A stretch of DNA of 64,000 nt from CAZSMC01 sp964607755 (GTDB taxonomy: Bacteria > Zhuqueibacterota > Zhuqueibacteria > Residuimicrobiales > Krinioviventaceae), in the NCBI GenBank assembly GCA_964607755.1, contig CAZSMC010000005.1, positions 1-64,000 of the forward strand, given 5' to 3'. The notes beneath the pieces were generated by a model that saw only the letters and a program-made list of their open reading frames with translations, was not told the origin of the DNA and did no database searches. Shown here in pieces: positions 1 to 8,219 of the stretch. Position numbers and translations under genes: made by a program. Within the stretch, counting starts at the first letter, position 1. Each line of letters starts with the position of its first letter.

Positions 1-178
1 CTCTATCAAAGCCCCTTAAAGTAATGAATTCTTTATCCATTGTCAATGGTTTTGTTTATAATTTTAAGGAACTTTGAAGAAAACATTACCTCTTTTTTTA
101 AAAAAGGGCTTATAATATAAACTTTTCTTTCGATTATGCAAGCAATTTTTAAGAATTTTTTGATTTTTCTTTATAATC

Positions 179-787
179 TTAAAAAAGAATTCCGTTATCT
201 TTTAAATAATCAATAACTTGTTTCGCACTATCTTCCAATGATGTTTCGCTGGTGTCTATCATTATTTCAGGGTCCTCTGGTTCTTCATAAGGTGCTGTTA
301 GACCGGTGAATTCCTTAATTTCACTGGCTCGCGCCTTTTTGTACAATCCTTTTGGATCACGTTCTTCTGCAACATCCAAAGGGACTTTGACATAAATTTC
401 AATAAACTCACCCTCGTCTAACAGCTCCCTCACTTTCATTCTGTCCTTTTTGTAGGGCGAAATAAAAGCGGTCATGGTTATAACACCACAATCAGCAAAA
501 AGTTTCGCAACCTCACCAATTCGCCGAATATTTTCTTCCCGGTCTTTGGGTGAAAAACCGAGATTTTTATTCAAACCATGTCGTACGTTATCCCCATCTA
601 GAACGAAACTGAGATGTCCGGTATCGAAAATCATTTTTTCTACAGCATGTGCCAATGTCGATTTGCCAGAGCCGGACAATCCGGTAAACCACAGCACCAC
701 ACCTTTCTGTCCCAAAACTTTTTCACGATCCTTTTTGGTCACTTCGCCAATATGCCAGGTAATATTTGTGGCTTTTTGTTCTGCCAT
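179..787 (-). CDS. cysC: Adenylyl-sulfate kinase
   Basis: Cytosolic kinase that phosphorylates adenosine 5'-phosphosulfate (APS) on the 3'-OH to give PAPS. The 202-residue protein has the family's usual single-domain length. The P-loop GLSGSGKS is at residues 36-43, followed by the APS-binding stretch DGDNVRHGLN near residue 63 and the conserved FISPY segment. The ATG is preceded by AGGAG about 7 nt upstream. It starts 10 nt after sat ends, so the two genes form a sat-cysC operon for sulfate activation. No cysD/N, PAPS reductase or sulfotransferase is visible here, so whether the PAPS feeds assimilation or sulfation cannot be told. Family assignment is secure. Confidence 0.96.
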   Translation of the reverse strand: MAEQKATNITWHIGEVTKKDREKVLGQKGVVLWFTGLSGSGKSTLAHAVEKMIFDTGHLSFVLDGDNVRHGLNKNLGFSPKDREENIRRIGEVAKLFADCGVITMTAFISPYKKDRMKVRELLDEGEFIEIYVKVPLDVAEERDPKGLYKKARASEIKEFTGLTAPYEEPEDPEIMIDTSETSLEDSAKQVIDYLKDNGILF

Positions 788-797
788 CTATTTTCTC

Positions 798-1973
798 CTA
801 TTTATTTATGGATTGGTAATAATCAAGCAAAATATTGATCACTTCGGTACGGCTAAATTCCTTGGGCGGTTTTTCACCATTTTGGAGCATTTCGCGCAAA
901 CGGGTACCGCTGATAATGACCCGGTCTTTTTTGCCGTGCGGGCATGTTTTCATAGATGCCATGCCTTCACATTTATGACACCAGAAAGTCCAGTCAATTT
1001 TCAACGGTTTTATTTTCAGATCGTCGGATGAAATGTTGTCAAAAATAGTCTGCGCATCAAAGGGTCCGTAATAATCACCTACACCGGCGTGGTCTCGGCC
1101 AATGATAAGATGACTGCAGCCGTAATTTTGGCGGAAAACAGCATGCAAGACAGCTTCCCTCGGTCCGCCATAACGCATTTCCATGGGATAGACTTTTAAA
1201 ACAACACGATCTTTGGGAAAATAATTTTCCAACAGAACATCGTAGCACTTCATTCGAGTCTCTGCGGGAATGTCGCCGGGTTTTAATTTTCCCACTAACG
1301 GATGAATCAAAACACCATCACTTACTTCCAGCGCGATTTTCGTGCAATATTCGTGTGACCGGTGCATCGGATTTCGTGTTTGGAATCCGGCAACGGTTGA
1401 CCATCCAAGCTCTTTAAAAATGGCGCGGGTTTCTTGCGGACGTCCGTAATGATCGCCATATATTTCAGGAAAAGGGCCTTCAGAAAACACCTTCACCGGC
1501 CCGCCTAACAACACATCGTGCTGGGCGTACACTTTGGCTACGCCGGGATGTTTCTCTTCGTCTGTCTTGAAAACCTTAACCGCTTCGTTCTTTTTATCAT
1601 AGGTATATTTTTCGTCGATGATCATGCTTCCCATCAGTTCATCGCTTTCATCGTCTACCAGAGCGATCTCATCGCCTTTGTTGAAACCGTCAGCCTGGTC
1701 TTTGCTAACAGACAGTGTGATTGGAATCGGCCACAGAGTTCCGTCCGTCATTCGCATATTTTCGACCACACCATGGTAATCATCATGTCGCATAAATCCG
1801 TCCAGTGGGCTAAATGCGCCAACGGCTAACATAATCAAATCTGATGTTTCACGGGATGTCAATCGAACAGCAGGTAAACTCTTTGCTTTTTTCTTTGCTT
1901 CTTCCAATGCTTCGCCATTTAGAAGAAGAGGCTTTAGCTTTCCTCCGTGTGGTGGTACAAGTTGTGCATCCAT
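798..1973 (-). CDS. sat: Sulfate adenylyltransferase (ATP sulfurylase)
   Basis: Homo-oligomeric-type ATP sulfurylase making APS and pyrophosphate from sulfate and ATP. The 391-residue length fits the bacterial/archaeal Sat family rather than the CysD/CysN enzyme. Visible motifs are QTRNPMHRSHE (the QxRNPxHxxHE nucleotide-binding motif) and GRDHAGVGDYYG. A Cys/His cluster near the C-terminus (CHKCEGMASMKTCPH) looks like the zinc site of prokaryotic Sat. GGAG lies 6 nt before the ATG. It is first in the two-gene sat-cysC unit. In other bacteria Sat can work in assimilation or dissimilation. The adjacent cysC favours assimilation or sulfation. Confidence 0.96.
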   Translation of the reverse strand: MDAQLVPPHGGKLKPLLLNGEALEEAKKKAKSLPAVRLTSRETSDLIMLAVGAFSPLDGFMRHDDYHGVVENMRMTDGTLWPIPITLSVSKDQADGFNKGDEIALVDDESDELMGSMIIDEKYTYDKKNEAVKVFKTDEEKHPGVAKVYAQHDVLLGGPVKVFSEGPFPEIYGDHYGRPQETRAIFKELGWSTVAGFQTRNPMHRSHEYCTKIALEVSDGVLIHPLVGKLKPGDIPAETRMKCYDVLLENYFPKDRVVLKVYPMEMRYGGPREAVLHAVFRQNYGCSHLIIGRDHAGVGDYYGPFDAQTIFDNISSDDLKIKPLKIDWTFWCHKCEGMASMKTCPHGKKDRVIISGTRLREMLQNGEKPPKEFSRTEVINILLDYYQSINK

Positions 1974-2124
1974 TATTCACTCCATTGTTAAGAATTATAT
2001 GTAAGTCAGAAAATTCCTCATTACGGGACAAGCCTACGAAATTTCCAAATTTATAATATGAGAAAATTTTATCTTAAAAACAAATGCTACTGAGAGAAAA
2101 GATAAAATTTAAAAGGAGTGAAGA

Positions 2125-2158
2125 TTTAAACACGCCGAAACATTTTGGCGTGTTTAAA
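2125..2158 (-). terminator. Hairpin after trxB
   Basis: A perfect 12-bp inverted repeat (TTTAAACACGCC/GGCGTGTTTAAA) with a 10-nt loop lies a few bases beyond the trxB stop. The T run after it on the minus strand is short and interrupted, so it is a plausible but not textbook intrinsic terminator. Confidence 0.65.
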
Positions 2159-2161
2159 AGA

Positions 2162-3097
2162 TTATTTTGCCGGATAAGCTACGCCCTGCAGCTCTGCGAT
2201 ATATTTTTCAGCTTCCATGGCAGACTGGCACCCTGTACCTGCAGATGTTATCGCCTGCCGATAAATTGAATCCTGAACATCACCGCAGGCGTAAACACCT
2301 TTGATATTCGTTCGTGTTCGCCGGTCAGTTTTTATAATGTTTTGTTTTGTAATTTCTACCTGATCTTTAAAAAGATCAATATTGGGATGATGTCCGATAA
2401 AAATAAACACCCCGGGCACATCAAAGTCTGAAATTTCGCCGGTTTTCACATTTTTTAATTTTAACGATTCAACGCTGTCCTTGCCAACAATTTCAGTGAC
2501 AACAGTGCTCCATTTAAAATCGATTTTATCATTATGAAAAGCGCGTTCTTGCAGAATGGCATCTGCGCGAAGTTGATCCCGTCTGTGAATAATCGTCACC
2601 TTTTCAGCAAAACGGGTTAAAAAGAGACCTTCATCCAGTGCGCTGTCTCCTCCTCCAATAACAGCCACATGTTTTCCTGTAAAGAAAAAACCATCGCAAG
2701 TAGCGCAATAAGATACGCCTTTACCGATAAATTTTTCCTCGCCTGGTACACCCAGGCGTCTCGGCGTAGAGCCAGTCGCAATAATAACGGAACTGGCCTG
2801 GAGTTCTTCTTTTTGTGTCCACACTTTTTTAATATCGCCGGTTACATCAACTTTGGTTGCTACATCGTACATCATTTCCGCACCGAAACGGGTGGCTTGT
2901 TTTTCAAAAGCCTGGTACATCTCAAAGCCCTTTATACCGTCAGGAAAGCCAGGATAGTTTTCCAGATCATCGGTCAGTGTTATCTGACCACCGCGTTCCA
3001 TTCCTGCAATAACTAATGGCTCTAAATTTGCCCGCGCTGCATAGATAGCAGCCGTAAGGCCGGCAGGACCTGAACCGATGATAATCACATTTCGCAT
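2162..3097 (-). CDS. trxB: Thioredoxin-disulfide reductase
   Basis: FAD/NADPH flavoenzyme that reduces thioredoxin in the cytosol. The protein is 311 residues from the chosen start. The FAD-binding GSGPAG is at 8-13, the redox-active pair CATC at 131-134, the NADPH-binding GGGDSA near 148, and the C-terminal FAD motif YACGD near 280. A TTG twelve bases upstream is in frame, but the ATG at 3097 has GGAGG at ideal spacing and starts directly with the flavoprotein beta strand MRNVIIIGSG, so I prefer it. Neighbours run in the same direction, and the next gene upstream is 80 nt away. All catalytic features are present. Confidence 0.95.
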   Translation of the reverse strand: MRNVIIIGSGPAGLTAAIYAARANLEPLVIAGMERGGQITLTDDLENYPGFPDGIKGFEMYQAFEKQATRFGAEMMYDVATKVDVTGDIKKVWTQKEELQASSVIIATGSTPRRLGVPGEEKFIGKGVSYCATCDGFFFTGKHVAVIGGGDSALDEGLFLTRFAEKVTIIHRRDQLRADAILQERAFHNDKIDFKWSTVVTEIVGKDSVESLKLKNVKTGEISDFDVPGVFIFIGHHPNIDLFKDQVEITKQNIIKTDRRTRTNIKGVYACGDVQDSIYRQAITSAGTGCQSAMEAEKYIAELQGVAYPAK

Positions 3098-3177
3098 TTT
3101 ATCCTCCAATTATTTTAAAAATTGATAAATAATCGTAAATAGGATGCACAGATTAAACGAAGGATTCAAACCGGCCA

Positions 3178-3735
3178 TTATTTTACCAGCGCCGAGATTT
3201 GCTTAAACTCCGACGCTTCAGAAGTCTCTAAAAGTTCGAAAAGAACGGCCTCTGTAGTCGTCAATGTGATACCAGCATGGGCCATGCGATTCAATGCAAA
3301 AGTATGATCGGTCTCTTTTCGTGAACACACACCATCGGCTACCACATGCACTTGATAGCCGAGATTTTGTAAATCAAATGCAGATTGCGAGATGCAAACG
3401 TGTGTCTCCATTCCCACAAGCACAACCTGCTTGATATTACTCTTGCGCAATCCTTCTAACATTGAAGGAACGAGTAAAATTGAAAAGCTCTTTTTTTCGA
3501 CAATGTCATGATCTTCCAGCAAAGCTCGCACTTGCTCAACTGTGCGGCCAAGGCCTTTGGGATATTGTTCCATTGGAAACATTGGAAGACCGAGGATTTG
3601 AAATCCTTTTACAAGTCTTGTCACATTATCTATGACCTGGAATCGCTCTTCCATGACACGTGCCAGGTCTTCCTGAATATCGACGATCACAAGTGCGGTT
3701 GATTTACGAGATAACAAATTCTCGTGTCGAGTCAT
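3178..3735 (-). CDS. Isochorismatase-family cysteine hydrolase
   Basis: A 185-residue single-domain cysteine hydrolase of the isochorismatase-like fold. The presumed triad is Asp19 (in LVIVDIQ), Lys82 (in EKKSFS) and Cys114 (in GMETHVCISQ), all in the expected order. The THVCI block matches the nucleophile region of the YcaC/nicotinamidase-like branch. GGAG stands 7 nt before the ATG. The substrate cannot be read from sequence: the family includes isochorismatase, nicotinamidase, carbamoylases and many uncharacterised enzymes. It lies between trxB and greA on the same strand, which gives no metabolic hint. No signal peptide, so cytosolic. Confidence 0.88.
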   Translation of the reverse strand: MTRHENLLSRKSTALVIVDIQEDLARVMEERFQVIDNVTRLVKGFQILGLPMFPMEQYPKGLGRTVEQVRALLEDHDIVEKKSFSILLVPSMLEGLRKSNIKQVVLVGMETHVCISQSAFDLQNLGYQVHVVADGVCSRKETDHTFALNRMAHAGITLTTTEAVLFELLETSEASEFKQISALVK

Positions 3736-3784
3736 GTCATCTCCTTTTTTTATTCGGCTTTAAATTTTTAACAAGCAACATCAT

Positions 3785-4255
3785 CTATATAATCTCGGTA
3801 ATTTTATAGGTGAGCGAACCGGCCGGAACATTGATTTCTACCAGATCATCCACAGATTTTCCAACCAGCGCTTTTCCGACTGGCGAATCTACAGAAACCG
3901 AATCCAGATCCGAGCTGTTAAATTCAGCCGATGGCACCAGTTCATATTCTATTTCTTCTTTTGTTTTCGTATCAATTAATTTGACACGACTGCCAACATG
4001 TACTGCAGGATGCGCTTGCATTTCATCTGTAATAATCCGCGATCGTGAAATAGTGTCTTCCAACCGGGCAATTTTTGCTTCAAGCAAAGCTTGTTTTTCC
4101 CTGGCTGCATTGTATTCTGCATTTTCCCGCAGGTCACCATGTTCACGTGCCTGGGCAATATCGGCAATTACTTTTTTCCTGTCTACGGTTTTCATTTGTT
4201 TCAGGTCAGCATTTAATTTGTCATATTGTTCTTGAGAGAGATACATCGCTTTCAT
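3785..4255 (-). CDS. greA: Transcription elongation factor GreA
   Basis: Stimulates RNA cleavage by backtracked RNA polymerase. At 156 residues it matches the usual length of about 158. The N-terminal coiled coil covers roughly residues 5-75 and includes the diagnostic DLRENAEYNAAREKQ tip region (41-55). A C-terminal FKBP-like domain (about 80-156) includes SPVGKALVGK. GAGG sits 7 nt before the ATG. The leader is unusual: a strong intrinsic terminator on the same strand lies at 4339-4387 between the likely promoter and the gene, so expression may depend on read-through. Confidence 0.96.
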   Translation of the reverse strand: MKAMYLSQEQYDKLNADLKQMKTVDRKKVIADIAQAREHGDLRENAEYNAAREKQALLEAKIARLEDTISRSRIITDEMQAHPAVHVGSRVKLIDTKTKEEIEYELVPSAEFNSSDLDSVSVDSPVGKALVGKSVDDLVEINVPAGSLTYKITEII

Positions 4256-4338
4256 AGAGTAACCTCATAGATTTACATTTTATTTCTTGTACAAAATTAA
4301 CGATTAGACGGTTTTTTTATTTGGGCGTTGTAATATAT

Positions 4339-4387
4339 AAAAAAAAGCAAACCGAATCGCAGAGTTTTTCTCTACAATTCGGTTTGC
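4339..4387 (-). terminator. Intrinsic terminator in the greA leader (candidate attenuator)
   Basis: The two 11-base arms GCAAACCGAAT and ATTCGGTTTGC pair perfectly. They enclose a short inner AGAG/CTCT stem, and on the minus strand the hairpin is followed directly by eight T residues (4346-4339). It lies between divergent genes, so no upstream gene on this strand needs a terminator; the only downstream gene is greA. On the plus strand there is no T run, so it is one-directional. Escherichia coli greA has a comparable leader terminator that yields the small RNA GraL. Equivalence here is inference. Confidence 0.8.
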
Positions 4388-4394
4388 ATATAGT

Positions 4395-4423
4395 AAACTA
4401 CTAAAAAAGAATTTATATGTCAA
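4395..4423 (-). promoter_or_regulatory. Candidate sigma-70 promoter for greA
   Basis: On the minus strand a perfect TTGACA (4423-4418) is followed after 17 nt by TAGTTT (4400-4395), a weak -10 match. The predicted start of transcription would fall at about 4388, immediately before the terminator hairpin at 4387. No convincing promoter was seen between the hairpin and greA. The -35 match is strong and the -10 is weak. Confidence 0.5.
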
Positions 4424-4495
4424 GAAAAATCGATCTTTCTTTGTCTTGCTTTTCCGTGATAAAATTTTTATCATAAATAAAAAAGGAGAAAAACC

Positions 4496-4978
4496 ATGAA
4501 GATTGTATTGATGGCAGACAGTCATGATAATTTACCGCAACTGCATAAAGCAGTAGAGTGGTGCAATAAGGAAAAAGTTGACTATGTATTACACGCCGGC
4601 GACCTTGTTTCACCATTTGTGAACAGAGCACTGAAAAAGCTAAACATGCCTCTGACTATTGTGTTCGGTAATAACGACGGAGAACGCAAGGGACTTTCAT
4701 CAACCTTTGCAGGACACATTTTTACTCCTCCGCATATCATCAAACTTGATAAAAAAATTGCTATGCTGCACGAACCGGACCCCATGGAAGATGTGCAAAA
4801 AAATGAGGATGTAGATTTGATTCTCTATGGCCATCTTCATGAAATAGATATTCGCAAGGGTTATCCACACATTGTCAGTCCCGGCGAATTAGGCGGCTGG
4901 CTTACTGAACGATCAACCATGGCAGTATGGGATACAGAATCGGACGACATTACTGTGATTGATTTAAGTCGTCATTGA
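4496..4978 (+). CDS. YfcE/MJ0936-type metallophosphodiesterase
   Basis: Small calcineurin-like phosphoesterase of 160 residues, the usual size of the YfcE/MJ0936 family. Metal ligands are visible in order: Asp8 and His10 (ADSHDN), Asp36 (HAGDLV), Asn59/Asn60 (FGNND), His92 (LHEPD), and His113 and His115 (YGHLHE). The last motif is GHLH rather than the common GHTH. It is expected to be a cytosolic metal-dependent phosphodiesterase, with unknown natural substrate. The start is fixed by GGAG 8 nt upstream. It is divergent from greA and 110 nt upstream of the OPT transporter gene. Confidence 0.9.
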   Translation: MKIVLMADSHDNLPQLHKAVEWCNKEKVDYVLHAGDLVSPFVNRALKKLNMPLTIVFGNNDGERKGLSSTFAGHIFTPPHIIKLDKKIAMLHEPDPMEDVQKNEDVDLILYGHLHEIDIRKGYPHIVSPGELGGWLTERSTMAVWDTESDDITVIDLSRH

Positions 4979-5088
4979 TCATGCGGATTAACGTTTAGAA
5001 AAAACTCAAAATCCGCTTGCAAATTTGTCCTTAACCACCTATATTTCTGACAATTTAAATATCGTGAATCAATTACACAGGAGTCGAT

Positions 5089-7083
5089 ATGGAACTAAAG
5101 CAGACTGGTCTTCCTGAGAATGCATACCGCCCGCTAAAAGAGGGCGAAGAGTATATTCCTGTTGTCCTGCCTGATAAACCATTACCGGAAATCACACCGT
5201 GGTCGCTCACGTTTGGGCTCGTTTTTTCAGCGATTTTCTCTATGGCTGCAGCTTACCTGGGCTTAAAAATCGGCCAGGTGTTTGAAGCGGCTATTCCTAT
5301 CGCCATTTTAGCTGTAGGATTGTCTGTCTTTTTCAAGCGGAAAAATGCGCTGTCGGAAAACGTTATTATTCAATCCATTGGTGCGGCTTCGGGTGTTGTC
5401 GTTGCGGGTGCTATTTTCACTATTCCGGCAATTTATATCCTGCAACTGGATGCCAAATTTTATCAAATTTTTCTGGCGTCATTATTCGGTGGTTTTTTGG
5501 GGATTCTTTTTCTGATTCCTTTTCGGAAATATTTTGTCAAAGAAATGCACGGAAAATTCCCGTTTCCTGAAGCAACTGCTACAACCGAGGTTCTGGTTGC
5601 CGGAGAATCCGGTGGCGAGCAGGCTAAAATCCTTTTAAAAGCCATGGCCATCGGTGGAATTTATGATTTTATTATCGGCACCTTTGCCTGGTGGTCTGAG
5701 GTGTTTAGTAGCCGGGCTGTTCCCCTCTTTGCCAACCTGGCAGACAAAACAAGACTCGTTTTCCGGCTGAACGTCGGTGCGGCTGTCATGGGATTGGGTT
5801 ACATTGTCGGATTAAAATACGCCGCTATTATTGCAGCCGGTTCGTTCGTGTCGTGGTTCGTTTTTATCCCCATCGTTGCCTATTTCGGCCAGGATCTGAC
5901 AACTATTATCGGCTCTACCGCTACTGGCCTCATCAGCGACATGTCGGCTGTTGACATTTTTGGCACTTATGTCCGGCATATCGGAATTGGCGGCATTGCC
6001 TGCGCCGGTATACTGGGCATCCTTAAATCATCAAAAATAATTGTCGGTGCAGTTAAACTGGCATGGGAAGAAATTATTGGCGGTAAAATAAAAGAGATCG
6101 AAGGAGCAAAAGCGGTTCGTACAGAACGTGACATCCCTATGGGACTCATCGGTGCATTGCTCGCACTGCTGGCTATTCTCATCTTTCTCTTTTTCCGCAT
6201 GGGGGTAGTTCATAATACAGGACAGGCGATTGTGGGCCTGCTCATTGTTTTGATCATTGCTTTTCTATTCACAACCGTTGCAGCCAGGGCCATTGCCATC
6301 GTTGGAACAAATCCGGTCTCGGGAATGACGTTAATGACGCTGATTCTTTCCTCCGTGATTCTGGTAAGAGCCGGACTTTCCGGTCCGACCGGCATGGTGT
6401 CGGCATTAATCATTGGCGGCGTTGTCTGTACGGCATTGTCTATGGCCGGTGGATTCATTACGGATCTCAAGATCGGTTACTGGCTGGGCACTACCCCGCT
6501 AAACCAGGAACGCTACAAGTTTTTAGGCACACTGGTCGCTGCGGCATCTGTGGGCTTGGTCATTATGATGCTCAATGCAACCTATGGATTTCGCGGAGAA
6601 GGGGCACTCGTTGCTCCCCAGGCTAATGCCATGGCGGCTGTTATCAAACCGCTCATGTCAAATCAGCCAGCTCCCTGGATGCTGTACCTGGTGGGGGTCA
6701 TTTTTGCTCTCATTTTGCAAATGATCGGCGTTCCGCCGCTGCCTTTTGCGCTCGGCATGTACATTCCCCTGGAGCTGAACACACCGATTCTGGCTGGTGG
6801 TATCATTTCTCATTTGGTTATTAAAAGCACAAAAGATGAAAAGCTCTCCGGCAAACGCCGTGAACGCGGCACACTTATCGCTTCTGGATTTATTGCTGGC
6901 GGCGCCATCATGGGCGTTGTTTCCGCCTTTTTGAAATTTGTCAATTTTGACAACTTGCCTTTTATTGTGCCGATAATCACCACTCACTGGGCAGAAAGCA
7001 GCGGCGGACAATTGCTCGGCCTGGCGCTTTTTCTGGTGATTTGTGTTTACATGTACTGGGATTCAAAAAGAGCAAACACGTAA
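5089..7083 (+). CDS. OPT-family oligopeptide transporter
   Basis: Inner-membrane proton-coupled transporter of the OPT superfamily, 664 residues, with roughly 14-16 hydrophobic segments spread over the whole length. The N-terminal segment PEITPWSLTFGLVFSAIFS and the following AAYLGLKIGQVFEA helix are typical of prokaryotic OPT proteins, as are the central GxNPVSGMT motif (about residue 410) and the late PPLPFALGMYIPLEL segment. AGGAG stands 7 nt before the ATG. Substrates in the family are small peptides or metal chelates. With exported peptidases encoded elsewhere in the window, peptide uptake is plausible but not shown. Confidence 0.92.
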   Translation: MELKQTGLPENAYRPLKEGEEYIPVVLPDKPLPEITPWSLTFGLVFSAIFSMAAAYLGLKIGQVFEAAIPIAILAVGLSVFFKRKNALSENVIIQSIGAASGVVVAGAIFTIPAIYILQLDAKFYQIFLASLFGGFLGILFLIPFRKYFVKEMHGKFPFPEATATTEVLVAGESGGEQAKILLKAMAIGGIYDFIIGTFAWWSEVFSSRAVPLFANLADKTRLVFRLNVGAAVMGLGYIVGLKYAAIIAAGSFVSWFVFIPIVAYFGQDLTTIIGSTATGLISDMSAVDIFGTYVRHIGIGGIACAGILGILKSSKIIVGAVKLAWEEIIGGKIKEIEGAKAVRTERDIPMGLIGALLALLAILIFLFFRMGVVHNTGQAIVGLLIVLIIAFLFTTVAARAIAIVGTNPVSGMTLMTLILSSVILVRAGLSGPTGMVSALIIGGVVCTALSMAGGFITDLKIGYWLGTTPLNQERYKFLGTLVAAASVGLVIMMLNATYGFRGEGALVAPQANAMAAVIKPLMSNQPAPWMLYLVGVIFALILQMIGVPPLPFALGMYIPLELNTPILAGGIISHLVIKSTKDEKLSGKRRERGTLIASGFIAGGAIMGVVSAFLKFVNFDNLPFIVPIITTHWAESSGGQLLGLALFLVICVYMYWDSKRANT

Positions 7084-7094
7084 AATTGCGATCT

Positions 7095-7122
7095 GAAAGG
7101 ACCGGAACAATTCGGTCCTTTC
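7095..7122 (+). terminator. Hairpin after the OPT gene
   Basis: Perfect 10-bp stem GAAAGGACCG/CGGTCCTTTC with an 8-nt loop, 11 nt beyond the stop codon. The sequence after it (ATTCTAAC) is only weakly T-rich, so termination may be partial and the glycosyltransferase gene 18 nt further on could be read through. Confidence 0.65.
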
Positions 7123-7140
7123 ATTCTAACGGGATTTATT

Positions 7141-8214
7141 TTGAAAATAACTTATTATATCACCGGTCATGGCTATGGCCATGCCGTGCGTTCGATTGAA
7201 ATCATCGATTTATTGACTCAAATATTTTACGATACGATTGTGCACGTGCAAACAATGGCACCACAGTGGCTATTTGCATCCTTGAACGACCGCGTTTTTT
7301 ATCATCACGCAGAACTGGATTTTGGCTGCCTGCAATCGAACAGTTTCTCTGTGGATAAAAAGGCCACTCTCGAAGGTTACGCATCGCTTATTGAAAAGAA
7401 AGTGGAACTGGTTGCCCGAGAATCTGACTTTTTACAGGCACAGAAAATCGATCTGGTTTTGAGCGATATTACACCCTTTGCATTTGATGCAGCAGAACGC
7501 GCAGGGCTCCCAGCTATCGCCGTGGGCAACTTTTCCTGGGACTGGATTTATCAGGCGTTTATCAATGATTATCCAGATTTTCAATTCGTTGTTGATGACA
7601 TTCGCTCTTCTTACGCCAAAGCCTCCACACTATATCGTCTCCCCTTTTACGGTGACTTGTCAGCTTTTTCCCCCATCAAGGATGTTCCCCTTGTGGGACG
7701 AAAAGCCAGAACTCCTCCTGAGAACATCCGGGAACGACTTGGCGTTGGCAATTCAGATAAAAAGCTGATTTTATTAGGCCTGCGGACGCAGGATATGATT
7801 CATGTGAACTGGGAAAAACTCGAATCTTTTGACCACACTTTTTTCATCGCTGTTTCCCGTAACATACCTCTAAAGAATGTGACTCATTTGACAGAAGGTG
7901 AAATACTATTTCAGGATATTCTCAACGCCTGTGATGCAGTTATTACCAAACCTGGGTACAGTATTGTCTCGGAGGTCATTACAAACCAAACACCTGTGGT
8001 TTATGTCCCGCGCAGCGATTTTGCCGAAGACCCAGTCCTGGTGCAAGCGCTGGAAGATTACGCAGTGTGCGAGCGTCTGTCGCAACCAGAATTTGCTGCC
8101 GGCCAGTGGGAAGAGGCGTTTAACCGACTGTTGCAAAAACCACAAAACTGGCCGCCCATTCGCACCGACGGCGCCAGCGTGATTGCTGAAAAAATTCATT
8201 CATTCCCTGGATAA
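7141..8214 (+). CDS. MurG-like GT-B glycosyltransferase
   Basis: A 357-residue protein with a TTG start. The N-terminus MKITYYITGHGYGHAVRSIEI has the glycine/histidine loop found in MurG-like GT-B glycosyltransferases and in the N-terminal half of plant L-arabinokinase-type proteins. The C-terminal half carries a nucleotide-sugar-type segment, ACDAVITKPGYSIVSEVI (about residue 260), as in MurG-like acceptor/donor clefts. No signal peptide or clear membrane helix. The donor and acceptor sugars are not known. It is followed 5 nt later by a nucleoside phosphorylase gene and then rfbC. rfbC makes a deoxysugar precursor, so a role in surface glycan synthesis is the best guess. Confidence 0.72.
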   Translation: MKITYYITGHGYGHAVRSIEIIDLLTQIFYDTIVHVQTMAPQWLFASLNDRVFYHHAELDFGCLQSNSFSVDKKATLEGYASLIEKKVELVARESDFLQAQKIDLVLSDITPFAFDAAERAGLPAIAVGNFSWDWIYQAFINDYPDFQFVVDDIRSSYAKASTLYRLPFYGDLSAFSPIKDVPLVGRKARTPPENIRERLGVGNSDKKLILLGLRTQDMIHVNWEKLESFDHTFFIAVSRNIPLKNVTHLTEGEILFQDILNACDAVITKPGYSIVSEVITNQTPVVYVPRSDFAEDPVLVQALEDYAVCERLSQPEFAAGQWEEAFNRLLQKPQNWPPIRTDGASVIAEKIHSFPG

Positions 8215-8219
8215 AAATC

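Noticed and set aside
1..178. Terminator or gene at the left edge
   Set aside because: A/T-rich sequence with poly-T and poly-A runs but no clean stem followed by T; cannot be judged without the upstream sequence.
1849..2056. Short reading frames on both strands upstream of sat
   Set aside because: No ribosome site and no recognisable protein; they overlap the sat 5' end and its leader.
4413..4631. Reading frame on the minus strand overlapping the phosphodiesterase gene start, which could have been the gene served by the 4339-4387 terminator
   Set aside because: No ribosome site, no family resemblance, and it lies antisense to a clear gene.
4983..5016. GCGGATT/AATCCGC inverted repeat after the phosphodiesterase gene
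   Set aside because: Only 7 bp with a 20-base loop and no T run; too weak to call a terminator.
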